From the NCBI GenBank assembly GCA_023284085.1, contig JAKVHY010000004.1, positions 62,001-126,000 on the forward strand: DNA of 64,000 nucleotides. Direction: 5' to 3'. Below are positions 1 through 9,684 of the stretch, in pieces. Position numbers and translations under genes: made by a program. The number at the start of each line of letters is the position of its first letter. Position 1 is the stretch's first letter. Origin of the DNA: Shewanella benthica (GTDB lineage: Bacteria > Pseudomonadota > Gammaproteobacteria > Enterobacterales > Shewanellaceae). A model generated the notes under the pieces. That model was not told the origin of the DNA. It searched no databases and was given only the letters and a program-made list of their open reading frames with translations.

Positions 1-69
1 AAATCGACTCAATAAAAACAGGAAGTGAACAACTTCCTATCCAAACAACAATTAAAATAAGGAATCACT

Positions 70-2292
70 ATGCGCATTGCATTGATCTCAGCATTAGTGC
101 TGTCATCTGGAGTGGCATTTATCTCTCTCGAGACCCATGCAGATGAGGGGCAATGGCAGCCTTATCAAATGCCATCGATTGCAGATAAACTTAGCGAAAG
201 AGGAATCGACATTCCGGCAAAACAGTTAGCCGACCTCACTCAATATCCGATGAATGCGGTTGTCGGACTCGGCTATTGTACAGCCAGTTTCGTCTCCCCC
301 CAAGGGTTAGTTGTCACAAACCATCACTGCGCATATAGAGCCATACAATACAACAGTAAAAAAGAGCATAATTATATTGCCGATGGTTTCCTGGCAACGA
401 ATAAAATCGATGAGCCGAGCGCGGGTCCCAACGAAAGATTATATATTACCGAAGCGGTGACCGATGTCTCCAAGCAAGTAATCCAAGGCTTGAGTCAAGA
501 TCCTCTGGTGCGTTATGAAGAGATTCAATCAAACAGAAAGTCTTTGATTAAAAGCTGTGAGAGTGATGACAACTATCGCTGCTCAGTCAGAAGCTTCCAT
601 AGCGGCCTCGAATATTATCTTATCAAACAGCTGATTATCCGTGATGTGCGTCTCGTATATGCACCACCTAAGAGTGTCGGTGCTTTCGGTGGCGATATCG
701 ACAACTATGAATATCCACGCCACGCAGGAGACTTCACCTTCCTGCGCGCCTATGTAGGCAAAGATGGTCAGCCTGCGGCGTATGCTGAAGATAATGTGCC
801 GTTCGAGCCTAAGAGTTATCTGAAGATAAATGCCGATGGTGTAAAGGCTGGCGATGGCGTATTTGTCGCCGGGTACCCTGGCTCGACCAGTCGCTATCGT
901 TTAACCAGCGAACTTAAATTTGCCAGTGACTGGCTCTATCCCACCTTAGCGTCTCGATATCAACTGCGTATCGACACCATTGAGGCCATGGGAGACAGCA
1001 GTAGTGAAATTGAAATCAAATATGCCGGCACCTTAGCCTCTATGGCTAACCGTATGAAAAAATATAACGGCCTACTCGATGGTTTTAAGGCCACCGATAT
1101 AGCAGGCATTAAGCAGAGCCGTGAAGATGACTTCAAGCAGTGGTTAGCAACCGATAAGACCTACCAGACTTATCAAGCCAAACTCGATCAACTCGAACGT
1201 CTACTCAGCAAGAAACGTATCGAGAGCCAGACACGTTACTATTTTGAAAATGCCCAATCTAGTACGCTTCTGGCAGCGGCCAACAAGCTGTATCGATTGT
1301 CGAAAGAGAAGACTAAGCCCGATGCGGAGCGTGAAGAAGGCTATCAAGAGCGAGACATGAAAATGTTCAAGGCACGTCTCAAACGCATCGATTCCGGCTT
1401 CGATACTGCAGTAGATAAAGCCCTATGGCTACAGGATCTACAAGCTTACAAGGCTCAAGACAACCGAGTGGCAGCCCTGGACGCTATGCTTGTCGATAAT
1501 CAAGAGTCCGCCTCTCTATCTGAAAAGCTAGATGGTCTTTACTCACTTACCTCCCTGACAAATCAAGATAAACGATTAGCCTGGATGGACGCCGAAGCCG
1601 ATGCGTTCGAGACCAGTGCAGATCCCTTTATTCGTCTTGCCGTAGCACTTTTTGATACCAATATGGCCCAGGAAAAAGACAAGAAGACCTTAGCCGGTCA
1701 GCTATCTCAGGCTCGCCCCGATTACATGAAAGCCATTATTGCCTATTACCAAGCCAACGACTGGCCTGTCTATCCCGATGCTAATGGCACACTGAGGATC
1801 ACCTATGGCATGGTCGACGGATATCAGTCGAAAGATGCCTTATATAAACAGCCTTTCACTCACCTAGAAGGCATAACCGCCAAGCATACTGGCGTAGCAC
1901 CTTTCAACGCACCACAGAAAGTCCTAGAGGCCATTAAAGAGCAGAGATATGGCAGCCACAAGGTCGCCTCAGTCATACATGATCCCAGCACCTGGTTGTG
2001 TCGACTGTTTTCTTGCTTAGATAAGCCGGGAGCGTTTAATTCGGTACCGGTAAACTTCCTCTCCAGTGTCGATACCACTGGCGGAAACTCAGGTTCCCCC
2101 GTGTTTAACGGCAAGGGAGAGTTAGTTGGCCTAAACTTCGATTCCACCTATGAAGCGATAACCAAGGACTGGTTCTTCAACCCCACCATCACCCGCGCCA
2201 TACATGTGGATTTCCGCTATATCCTTTGGATGATGGATGAAGTGGACCATGCGGATAACTTGATAGCCGAGTTGGATTTAGTCAGGAACTAA
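70..2292 (+). CDS. S46 family dipeptidyl-peptidase (DPP11-like)
   Basis: Predicted periplasmic serine exopeptidase that removes dipeptides from peptide N-termini. Residues 1-24 form a Sec signal peptide. The chymotrypsin-like catalytic His lies in TNHHC (residue 85 or 86) and the catalytic Ser in GGNSGSP (Ser674). The 740-residue length is typical for S46. Eighteen residues after the catalytic Ser, at the position that separates DPP7 (Gly) from DPP11 (Arg or Ser), this protein has Ser692 in NFDSTYE. By family knowledge this favours acidic (Asp/Glu) P1 specificity. The start is supported by AAGG nine bases upstream of ATG. The gene stands alone and its stop is followed by a heptamer repeat array and a terminator. 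Confidence 0.9.
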   Translation: MRIALISALVLSSGVAFISLETHADEGQWQPYQMPSIADKLSERGIDIPAKQLADLTQYPMNAVVGLGYCTASFVSPQGLVVTNHHCAYRAIQYNSKKEHNYIADGFLATNKIDEPSAGPNERLYITEAVTDVSKQVIQGLSQDPLVRYEEIQSNRKSLIKSCESDDNYRCSVRSFHSGLEYYLIKQLIIRDVRLVYAPPKSVGAFGGDIDNYEYPRHAGDFTFLRAYVGKDGQPAAYAEDNVPFEPKSYLKINADGVKAGDGVFVAGYPGSTSRYRLTSELKFASDWLYPTLASRYQLRIDTIEAMGDSSSEIEIKYAGTLASMANRMKKYNGLLDGFKATDIAGIKQSREDDFKQWLATDKTYQTYQAKLDQLERLLSKKRIESQTRYYFENAQSSTLLAAANKLYRLSKEKTKPDAEREEGYQERDMKMFKARLKRIDSGFDTAVDKALWLQDLQAYKAQDNRVAALDAMLVDNQESASLSEKLDGLYSLTSLTNQDKRLAWMDAEADAFETSADPFIRLAVALFDTNMAQEKDKKTLAGQLSQARPDYMKAIIAYYQANDWPVYPDANGTLRITYGMVDGYQSKDALYKQPFTHLEGITAKHTGVAPFNAPQKVLEAIKEQRYGSHKVASVIHDPSTWLCRLFSCLDKPGAFNSVPVNFLSSVDTTGGNSGSPVFNGKGELVGLNFDSTYEAITKDWFFNPTITRAIHVDFRYILWMMDEVDHADNLIAELDLVRN

Positions 2293-2302
2293 ATAGTAGA
2301 AG

Positions 2303-2351
2303 TTCCTAGTTCCTAGGTCCTAGGTCCTAGGAACTAGGAACTAGGAACTAG
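2303..2351. repeat. Heptamer tandem array, 7 units, palindromic
   Basis: Exactly seven 7-bp units: TTCCTAG x2, GTCCTAG x2, GAACTAG x3. The first and last units are reverse complements, so the array could fold into a hairpin. It begins 10 bases after the peptidase stop codon. Confidence 0.85.
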
Positions 2352-2372
2352 ACACTTTTCTACAGACATAAA

Positions 2373-2407
2373 AAAACACCGCCCTAATTAAATTAGTGCG
2401 GTGTTTT
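2373..2407. terminator. Bidirectional rho-independent terminator
   Basis: Stem AAAACACCGC / GCGGTGTTTT around a 15-base AT-rich loop, with A-rich and T-rich flanks on both sides. It sits between the convergent peptidase gene and rplI and can serve both. Confidence 0.85.
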
Positions 2408-2465
2408 CTTTTAAAGCTTTTGACTTAATGCCGAGGCATTAAGCCGTTCGCTTTAAAACTATGTA

Positions 2466-2918
2466 TTAAGCTTCTGCAACAACAGAAATCTTAACGATAG
2501 CTTTAACTTCAGTGTGAACCTGAACTTCAATTTCGAACTCACCAGTAGTACGCAAAGCGCCTAATGGAAGACGAACTTCGCTCTTAACGAGTTCAACACC
2601 AGCAGCTGTAACTGCATCAGCGATATCACGGTTACCAATTGAGCCGAACAGCTTGCCTTCGTCACCAGCTTTAGAAGCGATAACAACAGACTCAAGTGCA
2701 TTGATTTTCTCAGCGCGCTCGTTTGCAGCAGTAAGGGTAGCAGCTAACTTAGCTTCTAATTCAGCACGACGTGCTTCAAAGACTTCAGTGTTAGCAGCGT
2801 TGGCAACAACAGCTTTACCTTGTGGCAGAAGAAAGTTACGTGCGTAACCAGACTTAACTACAACTTGGTCACCTAGATTTCCTAGGTTAGCGATCTTATC
2901 AAGTAAAATAATGTTCAT
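2466..2918 (-). CDS. rplI: 50S ribosomal protein L9
   Basis: Large-subunit protein that binds 23S rRNA near the L1 stalk. The 150-residue length is standard. The N-terminal domain begins [13 protein letters not shown] and carries [13 protein letters not shown], the L9 signature, followed by the long central helix (residues about 45-75) and the C-terminal domain. It is the last gene of rpsF-priB-rpsR-rplI, 27 bases after rpsR, and is followed by a terminator. The RBS is AGAGGAATTAATA before ATG. Confidence 0.98.
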   Translation of the reverse strand: MNIILLDKIANLGNLGDQVVVKSGYARNFLLPQGKAVVANAANTEVFEARRAELEAKLAATLTAANERAEKINALESVVIASKAGDEGKLFGSIGNRDIADAVTAAGVELVKSEVRLPLGALRTTGEFEIEVQVHTEVKAIVKISVVAEA

Positions 2919-2945
2919 TATTAATTCCTCTAGATTGTTGCGCTA

Positions 2946-3490
<545 letters not shown>

Positions 3491-3498
3491 AGAAAAAC

Positions 3499-3921
3499 TT
3501 ACTCTGCTGCTTTTTCAGCGGTTTCTTTAACTTCTTCAACAGCTTTTTCAACAGGCGCGCTACGACGCTCGCCTTCGCTAGAACGGCGTGAATCACGCTC
3601 TTCTTTTAGCTTAGCCATTGGAGATGCTTCAGTGATGGCTGCTTTAGTACGCATAACCATGCTTCGCAGAACAGCGTCGTTGAGACGGAAAACTGTTTCT
3701 AACTCTTCAACCGTTTCAGCAGTAGCTTCTACGTTCATAAGAACATAGTGAGCCTTGTGCAATTCGATGATTGGGTAAGCCAGTTGACGACGGCCCCAGT
3801 CTTCTAAACGATGAACTTGACCGCCAGCTTGGGTAATAATACCCGTGTAACGTTCAATCATACTAGGTACTTGTTCACTCTGGTCAGGGTGAACCAAAAA
3901 TACGATTTCATAATGACGCAT
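3499..3921 (-). CDS. rpsF: 30S ribosomal protein S6
   Basis: Small-subunit protein, first gene of the operon. The true start is the ATG at 3921, giving [14 protein letters not shown] (140 residues). A longer open frame upstream is rejected because AAGGAG stands just before this ATG and the extra residues are not S6-like. The C-terminal tail is charged and rich in Glu, Lys and Ala, as is usual for gammaproteobacterial S6. The leader carries a candidate autoregulatory structure. Confidence 0.97.
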   Translation of the reverse strand: MRHYEIVFLVHPDQSEQVPSMIERYTGIITQAGGQVHRLEDWGRRQLAYPIIELHKAHYVLMNVEATAETVEELETVFRLNDAVLRSMVMRTKAAITEASPMAKLKEERDSRRSSEGERRSAPVEKAVEEVKETAEKAAE

Positions 3922-3929
3922 TTTTTGCT

Positions 3930-3983
3930 CCTTACGGTTATCTAGCCTCGTTGTTGGCTCAGCCAAACCAAATAGAGGCAAGG
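3930..3983 (-). promoter_or_regulatory. Candidate S6:S18-binding leader of rpsF
   Basis: In the transcript, CCTT (3980-3983) can pair with AAGG of the rpsF Shine-Dalgarno (3930-3933) and CCTC with GAGG further in, enclosing a hairpin TTGGCTGAGCCAA. The bulge on the 3' side carries CCG (in ATAACCGTAAGG). This agrees with the known S6:S18 motif, which has a CCG bulge near the rpsF RBS. The fold was drawn by eye, not computed. Confidence 0.55.
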
Positions 3984-4015
3984 AACTAATTAAAGTGACT
4001 GATTTAAGCCGCGGA

Positions 4016-4044
4016 ATATTACACAAATTTAAGGCTAAATTCAA
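4016..4044 (-). promoter_or_regulatory. Sigma-70 promoter for the rpsF operon
   Basis: TTGAAT (-35, 4039-4044), exactly 17 bases, then TAATAT (-10, 4016-4021), reading on the minus strand. This predicts a start near 4009 and a leader of about 88 bases. Confidence 0.6.
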
Positions 4045-4303
4045 GCAGTATCTATGATCAATTAGGTTAATGTGCGATTCATGGTCATCTATCGAAACAG
4101 ACAGCGCACCTTAAATAGGCATTTCCCCAAGTGTCCCGCTAAGTTCGTTGCTGGTCCGTAACCTGGTTGCCACATTAAACGGGGCAACAATAATTTGAAA
4201 TTGTATCGCTATATTAACTTTACCGATGCAGAACAGAATAGGTATGATGTTGACCTATCGTCATAGAACCTCACCACATTAAAATAATAGTAAGAATAAA
4301 ATA

Positions 4304-5065
4304 ATGTTTAGAGTTTTAACTGCCCTACTTGTATCCATACCTATGTCAGCCTGGGCCTTAGTGCCCCCCGACTATCAAGAGCTGCCCAGTGATTTCACCG
4401 CAGAAATCGAGGCAGGTTTGCAACTCAATACTGGCAATACCGAGTCCAGTAGCTTCAATGGTCGAACCAAACTGGTTTACGACACAGAGCAATTTAGGCA
4501 GGAAGGAACGTTTAAACTCTATTATGCTGCCGATAATGAGAAAACCACGGCGGAGAAATATGATGTACAGCTGCAGTCCAGCTATAAATTAGACAATGAT
4601 TTTTCATGGCTAGACGATGGCTATGTCTTCGGTCGAGGTGACTTCACCTTAGACCGTTTCGGTAGTTACACCCAAATATCTACGGTTTCTGTAGGTTACG
4701 GTTTCGATGCAATTTCAAATAGTGACACTAAGCTCAGCTTAGAAATCGGTCCAGGTTACCGATATAACATGCCTATCGAAACAGAATCTGAACCAAACCC
4801 CCAGGCCGATAAAGACATCATTGTTCGTACTGCCGCCAAGTTTGAGCAAAAGCTGCAGGAATATACCAGCCTCAACGCCGATCTCACCGCTGAAATAGGC
4901 GAAAACAACAGTACCCTCACCCTGGATATGAACTACAAGAACACCCTATTCCAAGACTGGGCCTTCAAGATAGGCGTCAACATCAAGTACACAGACATCG
5001 TCCCCGAAGGCACCGAGCAAACAGATACCATCACCACGTTCAATTTGCTGTATACGTTTCGATAA
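4304..5065 (+). CDS. DUF481 family outer-membrane beta-barrel protein
   Basis: Residues 1-18 form a signal peptide (cleavage after AWA). The rest alternates polar and hydrophobic residues in short strands and ends in an aromatic residue followed by Arg (LLYTFR), as in outer-membrane barrels. The pattern EAGLQLNTGNTESSSFNGRTKL is typical of DUF481/YdiY. The family's function is not firmly known. The gene is divergent from the rpsF operon and stands alone. Its stop codon runs straight into a heptamer array. Confidence 0.8.
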   Translation: MFRVLTALLVSIPMSAWALVPPDYQELPSDFTAEIEAGLQLNTGNTESSSFNGRTKLVYDTEQFRQEGTFKLYYAADNEKTTAEKYDVQLQSSYKLDNDFSWLDDGYVFGRGDFTLDRFGSYTQISTVSVGYGFDAISNSDTKLSLEIGPGYRYNMPIETESEPNPQADKDIIVRTAAKFEQKLQEYTSLNADLTAEIGENNSTLTLDMNYKNTLFQDWAFKIGVNIKYTDIVPEGTEQTDTITTFNLLYTFR

Positions 5066-5114
5066 GGTTCGAGGCTCGAGGCCCTAGGTTCGAGACGCTA
5101 GGATTGAGGTTCAA
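5066..5114. repeat. Degenerate heptamer array, 7 units
   Basis: Seven units in strict 7-bp register directly after the DUF481 stop: GGTTCGA, GGCTCGA, GGCCCTA, GGTTCGA, GACGCTA, GGATTGA, GGTTCAA. The total length of 49 bp equals that of the array at 2303-2351. Confidence 0.65.
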
Positions 5115-5517
5115 GGAAGGGAAAAGTTATAAGTGGTCAGTTTTAAGCTGTAAGTTTGTGGAATCAAACATGCAGCTTCATTCGAAGCTATAGCCTACAG
5201 CGAGATGAATGAGAGAGCACTTCTATGACACAGCACCCTCTTTAATAAGCAGAAAGTATCCCTATAGCTTCGTCCATTTCAAAACACTTCCATGTTTAAC
5301 GGCCAGTTCGGCATCCCTCTCGTTCGAAGAGTGCCACAGTGACACCTCGTAACGGACGAGCATAGCCGCGTTCACACTGGCTATGGTTTCGAGACAGTTA
5401 TCTCTTCGATTTAGGTTTTATTGATTAGTCACTCATAAGGTTTTGATTAGGAAGAGTATGGCAAACGCAAATGTGGTGTCGCCTTACAAGCCTACGCATA
5501 GATTCGGCTTTATTTTG
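5115..5517. other. Non-coding stretch
   Basis: About 400 bases with no supportable gene. Stops are frequent in all frames. There is no T-tailed terminator or clear promoter. The right end runs into the attC-like segment. Confidence 0.6.
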
Positions 5518-5583
5518 CGGACTTTTCTTATGAAAAAACAATGACAAGCCATTATGCGTCCGAGTTTAGCAACTTGTTATGTG
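5518..5583 (-). repeat. attC-like sequence (degenerate)
   Basis: Read on the minus strand, the segment starts ACATAACAAG and shows CGGAC ... GTCCG (5558-5562 and 5518-5522) as a short stem, like the outer and inner boxes of marine-type integron attC sites. The distal GTT core that should complete the site is not recognisable. It lies just downstream of the small membrane-protein gene. Confidence 0.4.
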
Positions 5584-5605
5584 TGATTGACTATTACTCA
5601 TATTT

Positions 5606-5821
5606 TTATTTTTTTCGTGCTAAATTTATAATTTTTTTAGCCGTAAAGAAAAATAGTAGTATTCCTCCAGAAATTAACGCCAATATTCCTAATGGTAGGA
5701 ACAAGCTTTCATGAAGAAGACCTTTTTCATCGATGTATTGATAAAACTTGTTTTCTACCAATAAAAAAATAGCACCTATCAGTAGGAATAACATACCTGA
5801 TAATAGAAGTTTATATTTCAT
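5606..5821 (-). CDS. Small two-helix membrane protein, DUF3955-like
   Basis: 71 residues with two hydrophobic helices (about 5-22 and 40-60) around a loop YIDEKGLLHESLFLPLG, and a basic C-terminus. The loop and layout resemble DUF3955 proteins, a family of unknown function that I recall as common in mobile cassettes. The start ATG follows GTGAGGATTA. A GTTATGT core-like sequence lies 17-23 bases upstream and an ACATAACAA-type sequence lies just downstream, suggesting an integron gene cassette. The base composition is visibly richer in A and T than the neighbours. Confidence 0.6.
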   Translation of the reverse strand: MKYKLLLSGMLFLLIGAIFLLVENKFYQYIDEKGLLHESLFLPLGILALISGGILLFFFTAKKIINLARKK

Positions 5822-5837
5822 TAATCCTCACACTGAC

Positions 5838-5846
5838 ACATAACGT
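5838..5846 (-). repeat. attC core-like site (GTTATGT) before the small gene
   Basis: On the minus strand CGTTATGT lies 17 bases before the ATG of the small membrane gene, the usual spacing between a cassette junction and its gene. Just upstream, ATTTAT...ATAAAT arms flank a GC-richer centre (5853-5886). Confidence 0.35.
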
Positions 5847-6268
5847 CTCAGTATTTATACGTTGCGTTGCTTGCAAGGCATAAATCGCGTGTTGGACTTG
5901 GCCACTGCCACATCCATGTTGTTTGGTATGCTTTATGCTATAGGAATTTGCTTTTCTGGGGTAGCCATTTTTATACAAATTGTAGTTAATTGTTTGATAT
6001 AGTTTGTATAAATTGGTCGAAGTAAATAAGGTCACCTTCTTGTAAAATACCCAGTGTAAATGCGGCTACGATGACATGGTCGTTCTATGACACCGCAAAG
6101 GCTACAGGGATTGTACTCTCGGCGTCTTGCAGAACCTTCTCAAAATAAAGAGTGCACATAAGCACGCTGCAAGCGATAGGTAACAATGAAGCAGAAAATT
6201 ATAAACACACTAGCCAATACCAACTCAGCCAACAGCTAAACCATCAAATGGCAAAAAACAGATACAAA
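5847..6268. other. Non-coding stretch
   Basis: No supportable gene in about 420 bases. A 74-residue open frame here overlaps the attC-like sequence and has no RBS or family resemblance. TTCTATGACAC occurs both here (about 6083) and at about 5221. Confidence 0.55.
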
Positions 6269-6300
6269 AATGCCGATGAGGACTAATCCACATCGGCATT
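6269..6300 (-). terminator. Rho-independent terminator of rlmB
   Basis: Minus-strand stem AATGCCGATG / CATCGGCATT around a 12-base loop, followed by TTT. It lies about 55 bases after the rlmB stop. Confidence 0.8.
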
Positions 6301-6355
6301 CGATGCACTATGGGATACATGCTCCCAAAATGACGATAGCTAAGTTTTCAGAAAC

Positions 6356-7111
6356 TTAGCTCAATCTCTGGCGTACAGCCTCAAACAAACAGACTCCAGT
6401 AGCCACTGACACGTTCAGGCTGGATACTGAGCCGGTCATAGGTATCGAAACCAGTGAGTCACAGCTTTCGCGGGTTAGACGGCGCAGGCCCTTGTCTTCG
6501 GAGCCCATGGCGATCGCTAGCGAGCCTTTAAGATCGGCCTTGTAGAGATCCTGCTCTGCTTCGCCGGCGGCGCCGACAATCCAGACACCTTTCTCTTGTA
6601 GGCTTTTCATGGTGCGAGCCAAGTTAGTGACCTGAAACAGCGGCACCACTTCTGCGGCGCCGCAAGCGACCTTGCTCACCGTTGGCGTTAGACCCACAGA
6701 GTTATCACGCGGCACGATAACCCCATGAACACCGGCGGCATCTGCGTTACGCAGACAAGCACCTAAATTGTGTGGATCGGTAACGCCATCCAGGATCAGC
6801 AAGAAAGGTGTCTCCGTCTTCTCGACTTCTATCTTATCAAGCAGGACCGCTAAGTCTTTGTCATTGAGCTGTTTGACCGCCTTGACTCGGGCTATCACAC
6901 CTTGGTGTTGACCACCGTCTGACTTGTCATCCAATACCTTACGTGTTGCATGCTGCACCGAGACACCGTACTCAGCCGCACTCTCTAGGATCGGCATGAA
7001 ACGCTTGTCATCACGACCCTGTAGTACCCAAAGTTCGATTACGCGTTCCGGGCTATGTTTCAGTACCGCTTCGACGGCGTGAATACCAAAGGTGATATCT
7101 TGTTTTTTCAT
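6356..7111 (-). CDS. rlmB: 23S rRNA (guanosine-2'-O-)-methyltransferase RlmB
   Basis: SPOUT-class enzyme that methylates the ribose of G2251 in the 23S rRNA peptidyl-transferase loop. It has 251 residues. The N-terminal substrate-binding domain starts [17 protein letters not shown]. The SpoU domain carries [31 protein letters not shown] and [17 protein letters not shown], the three knot motifs. It lies 15 bases after rnr and shares its transcript, as in E. coli. Confidence 0.96.
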   Translation of the reverse strand: MKKQDITFGIHAVEAVLKHSPERVIELWVLQGRDDKRFMPILESAAEYGVSVQHATRKVLDDKSDGGQHQGVIARVKAVKQLNDKDLAVLLDKIEVEKTETPFLLILDGVTDPHNLGACLRNADAAGVHGVIVPRDNSVGLTPTVSKVACGAAEVVPLFQVTNLARTMKSLQEKGVWIVGAAGEAEQDLYKADLKGSLAIAMGSEDKGLRRLTRESCDSLVSIPMTGSVSSLNVSVATGVCLFEAVRQRLS

Positions 7112-7126
7112 CTATTACTGTCTCTA

Positions 7127-9616
7127 TTACTTACTTGCTTTGACGTTACGCTTAGCAGGGCTCTTTTTTACTGAAGCCTTTTTTGCTGAAGACTTTTTAG
7201 CCTTCGACTTCTTAGCCGTCGTTTTTGTTTTAGCGCCGGACTTTTTAGCTCCACCGCTCGTATTGGTTTTAGCAGCGTCGGCAGAAGGTTTTCCCGCCGC
7301 AGATTTTGAACGAGAACCGCGTCGCTTAGGTTTACCGCTCTTATCTGCTTTGCCTAGCTTAGCGCCCTCTGCATTGACTCGCTCTCTGGCAGTCATTGGC
7401 TTCTTGCCACGGCTTGGACGTTTAGACTTACCTTCCTCACCCGCCATCATCAAGTCTATCTGTCTGTCATCCAGATTGACGCTAGCCACCTTCACAGTGA
7501 CCTTGTCGCCTATCTGGTATATCTGACCGGATGACTCTCCAACAAGACGCTGACGCATATTATCATATTGGTAGTAATCGCTACCCAGACTTGAGATATG
7601 CACTAAGCCATCGATAAAGAGTTTATTCAAACGGACGAACATGCCGAAATGAGTGACCGAGGCCACTACGGCGTCGAAGGTATCACCCACGTGATCTTGC
7701 ATAAACTCACATTTAAGCCAATCGCTAACATCACGGGTCGCCTCATCGGCGCGGCGCTCTGTGGTCGAACACTCGACACCGAGAAGATCTAACTCTTCTA
7801 GTTGATAGTTATAACCACCACCGGGCGTCCATTTCTCAGTCGCCTCTCCCTGTTCTTTCGCCAGCAAGAAGCGAATAACGCGATGCAAGATCAAGTCAGG
7901 GTAACGACGGATAGGCGAAGTAAAGTGAGAATAGGCTTCTAAGGCTAAACCAAAGTGTCCTTCATTATCCGGTGTGTAAACCGCTTGCTTCATGGAGCGC
8001 AGCAACATGATCTGGATAAGCTCGGCATCGGGCCTGTCTGTGATCGACTCCATCAGCGCCTGATAATCGGTCGGTGTAGGCTGAAGCCCACCGCCCATGC
8101 TCAAGCCACGTTCCTTGAGGAAGTCTTTAAAGTTCGTCAGTTTCTGTTCAGATGGAGACTCATGCACCCGGTATAAGACTTCGCCCTTGTGCTTCTTGAC
8201 GAACTTGGCCGAGGCCACGTTAGCCAAGATCATGCACTCTTCGATGATCTTGTGTGCCTGGTTACGATTTCTCGGCACTATGCTGTCAATCTTGCGATCG
8301 GCATTGAAAACAAACTGAGTCTCAGTAGTTTCAAATGCGATGGCGCCTCGTTGTGCACGAGTCACATCCAGAGTCAGATACAGAGATTGCAACGTCTGCA
8401 GATGCGGGAATATAGGTTTGAGCTTATCACTCACCTCTCCGCCTTCGAGCATATCGGCAACTTGGGTATAGGTCAGACGGGCATGAGAATGCATCACAGC
8501 CGGATAGAATTTATATCCTGATAGTTTACCTGCCGCGGAGATAGTCATCTCGGCAACCATACATAAGCGATCGACCTCAGGCATCAAAGAACATAATCCG
8601 TTGGAGATCTTTTCCGGCAACATAGGGATGACTTGTGATGGGAAGTACACCGAGTTTCCTCGACTACGTGCTTCCTTATCTAATGCCGATTCGGTGCGTA
8701 CATAATGGCTCACATCGGCAATCGCAACCCAAAGACGCCAGCCACCGCTCTTTTTAGCTTCGGCATAAACGGCATCGTCGAAATCACGGGCATCTTCGCC
8801 ATCGATGGTCACTAAAGGCAAGTGACGTAGATCGACTCGACCCTCTTTGTCAGCTTCAGTCACTTCATCGGGAATCGCGCGCAGCTTCTTCTCAATCTGA
8901 CTCGACCAGGTATGCGGCAGATCGTAGTTACGCAGGGCAATCTCGATCTCCATGCCAGGAGCAAGCTGCTTGCCTAACACTTCGGTGACTTTACCCGCGG
9001 CCTTCACATAACGGCCCGGGCGACGGGTCAATTCGAGCACCACAACATCACCCTGACGAGCACCATTACGGTCCTCATCGGCAATGAGTATCTCTTGGCC
9101 TATACGCCTGTCATCGGCAATGACGAAAGCCATGCCGGAATCTAAATGGAAACGTCCCACTAGGGCGGCGGCTCTCTGTTCGACCAGGCGTACGATACGT
9201 GCTTCGCGGCGCCCCTTACGATCGACTCCGGCTTTCTGCGCCAGCACCTTGTCGCCGTGGAAATACATCATCATGTCACGGTTATTGATAAAGAGGTCGT
9301 CACCGCCCTCAGCCAGCTTCAAGAAGCCAAAACCATCTCTGTGACCGATAATAGTACCGGTAAGCAGGTCCATACGCTCGGGGAGGCCGTAGGCCTGTCC
9401 TCGGGTAAACACCAGCTGCCCATCCCGCTCCATGGCTCGTAACCGACGTCTAAGCGCTTCAAGCTGCTCCTCACTTTCGAGTTTAAGCGCCTGTGCTATG
9501 CGTTCACGGTTTAACGGGGATTTTTCTGATCGTAAGTATTCTAAAATAAACTCACGGCTTGGAATGGGGTTTTCGTAATTTTCTTGTTCACGCTTTAAAT
9601 GCGGATCTTTGATCAT
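7127..9616 (-). CDS. rnr: Ribonuclease R
   Basis: Processive 3'-to-5' exoribonuclease that degrades structured RNA. The 829 residues run: N-terminal HTH (about 20-85), two cold-shock domains, the RNB catalytic domain with the Asp cluster in [11 protein letters not shown] (about 273-283), an S1 domain (about 645-730), and a long Lys/Ala/Ser tail (about 735-829) rich in KKS and AKK repeats. Basic tails are usual in RNase R, and this one is long. It is the first gene of rnr-rlmB and is followed upstream by motX on the same strand. Confidence 0.97.
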   Translation of the reverse strand: MIKDPHLKREQENYENPIPSREFILEYLRSEKSPLNRERIAQALKLESEEQLEALRRRLRAMERDGQLVFTRGQAYGLPERMDLLTGTIIGHRDGFGFLKLAEGGDDLFINNRDMMMYFHGDKVLAQKAGVDRKGRREARIVRLVEQRAAALVGRFHLDSGMAFVIADDRRIGQEILIADEDRNGARQGDVVVLELTRRPGRYVKAAGKVTEVLGKQLAPGMEIEIALRNYDLPHTWSSQIEKKLRAIPDEVTEADKEGRVDLRHLPLVTIDGEDARDFDDAVYAEAKKSGGWRLWVAIADVSHYVRTESALDKEARSRGNSVYFPSQVIPMLPEKISNGLCSLMPEVDRLCMVAEMTISAAGKLSGYKFYPAVMHSHARLTYTQVADMLEGGEVSDKLKPIFPHLQTLQSLYLTLDVTRAQRGAIAFETTETQFVFNADRKIDSIVPRNRNQAHKIIEECMILANVASAKFVKKHKGEVLYRVHESPSEQKLTNFKDFLKERGLSMGGGLQPTPTDYQALMESITDRPDAELIQIMLLRSMKQAVYTPDNEGHFGLALEAYSHFTSPIRRYPDLILHRVIRFLLAKEQGEATEKWTPGGGYNYQLEELDLLGVECSTTERRADEATRDVSDWLKCEFMQDHVGDTFDAVVASVTHFGMFVRLNKLFIDGLVHISSLGSDYYQYDNMRQRLVGESSGQIYQIGDKVTVKVASVNLDDRQIDLMMAGEEGKSKRPSRGKKPMTARERVNAEGAKLGKADKSGKPKRRGSRSKSAAGKPSADAAKTNTSGGAKKSGAKTKTTAKKSKAKKSSAKKASVKKSPAKRNVKASK

Positions 9617-9684
9617 TCAATATCTCAAATATTTTACCGGAATATTCCGGGTCATACCAATTGCTAATAGGCAAATGGTACTGT

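Noticed and set aside
3922..4044. 41-residue N-terminal extension of S6
   Set aside because: It runs through the promoter and leader structure; the strong RBS and S6 homology both begin at 3921.
5941..5965. Half NarP-like heptamer (GGGGTAGCC)
   Set aside because: Only one arm matches and there is no gene start suitably placed.
5811..6035. 74-residue minus-strand frame
   Set aside because: Overlaps the start of the small membrane gene and the attC-like sequence, has no RBS and low-complexity composition.
7092..7526. 144-residue plus-strand frame rich in Leu, Phe and Ala
   Set aside because: Antisense shadow of the Lys/Ala-rich tail of RNase R; the apparent membrane character is an artefact of complementing AAG and GCC codons.
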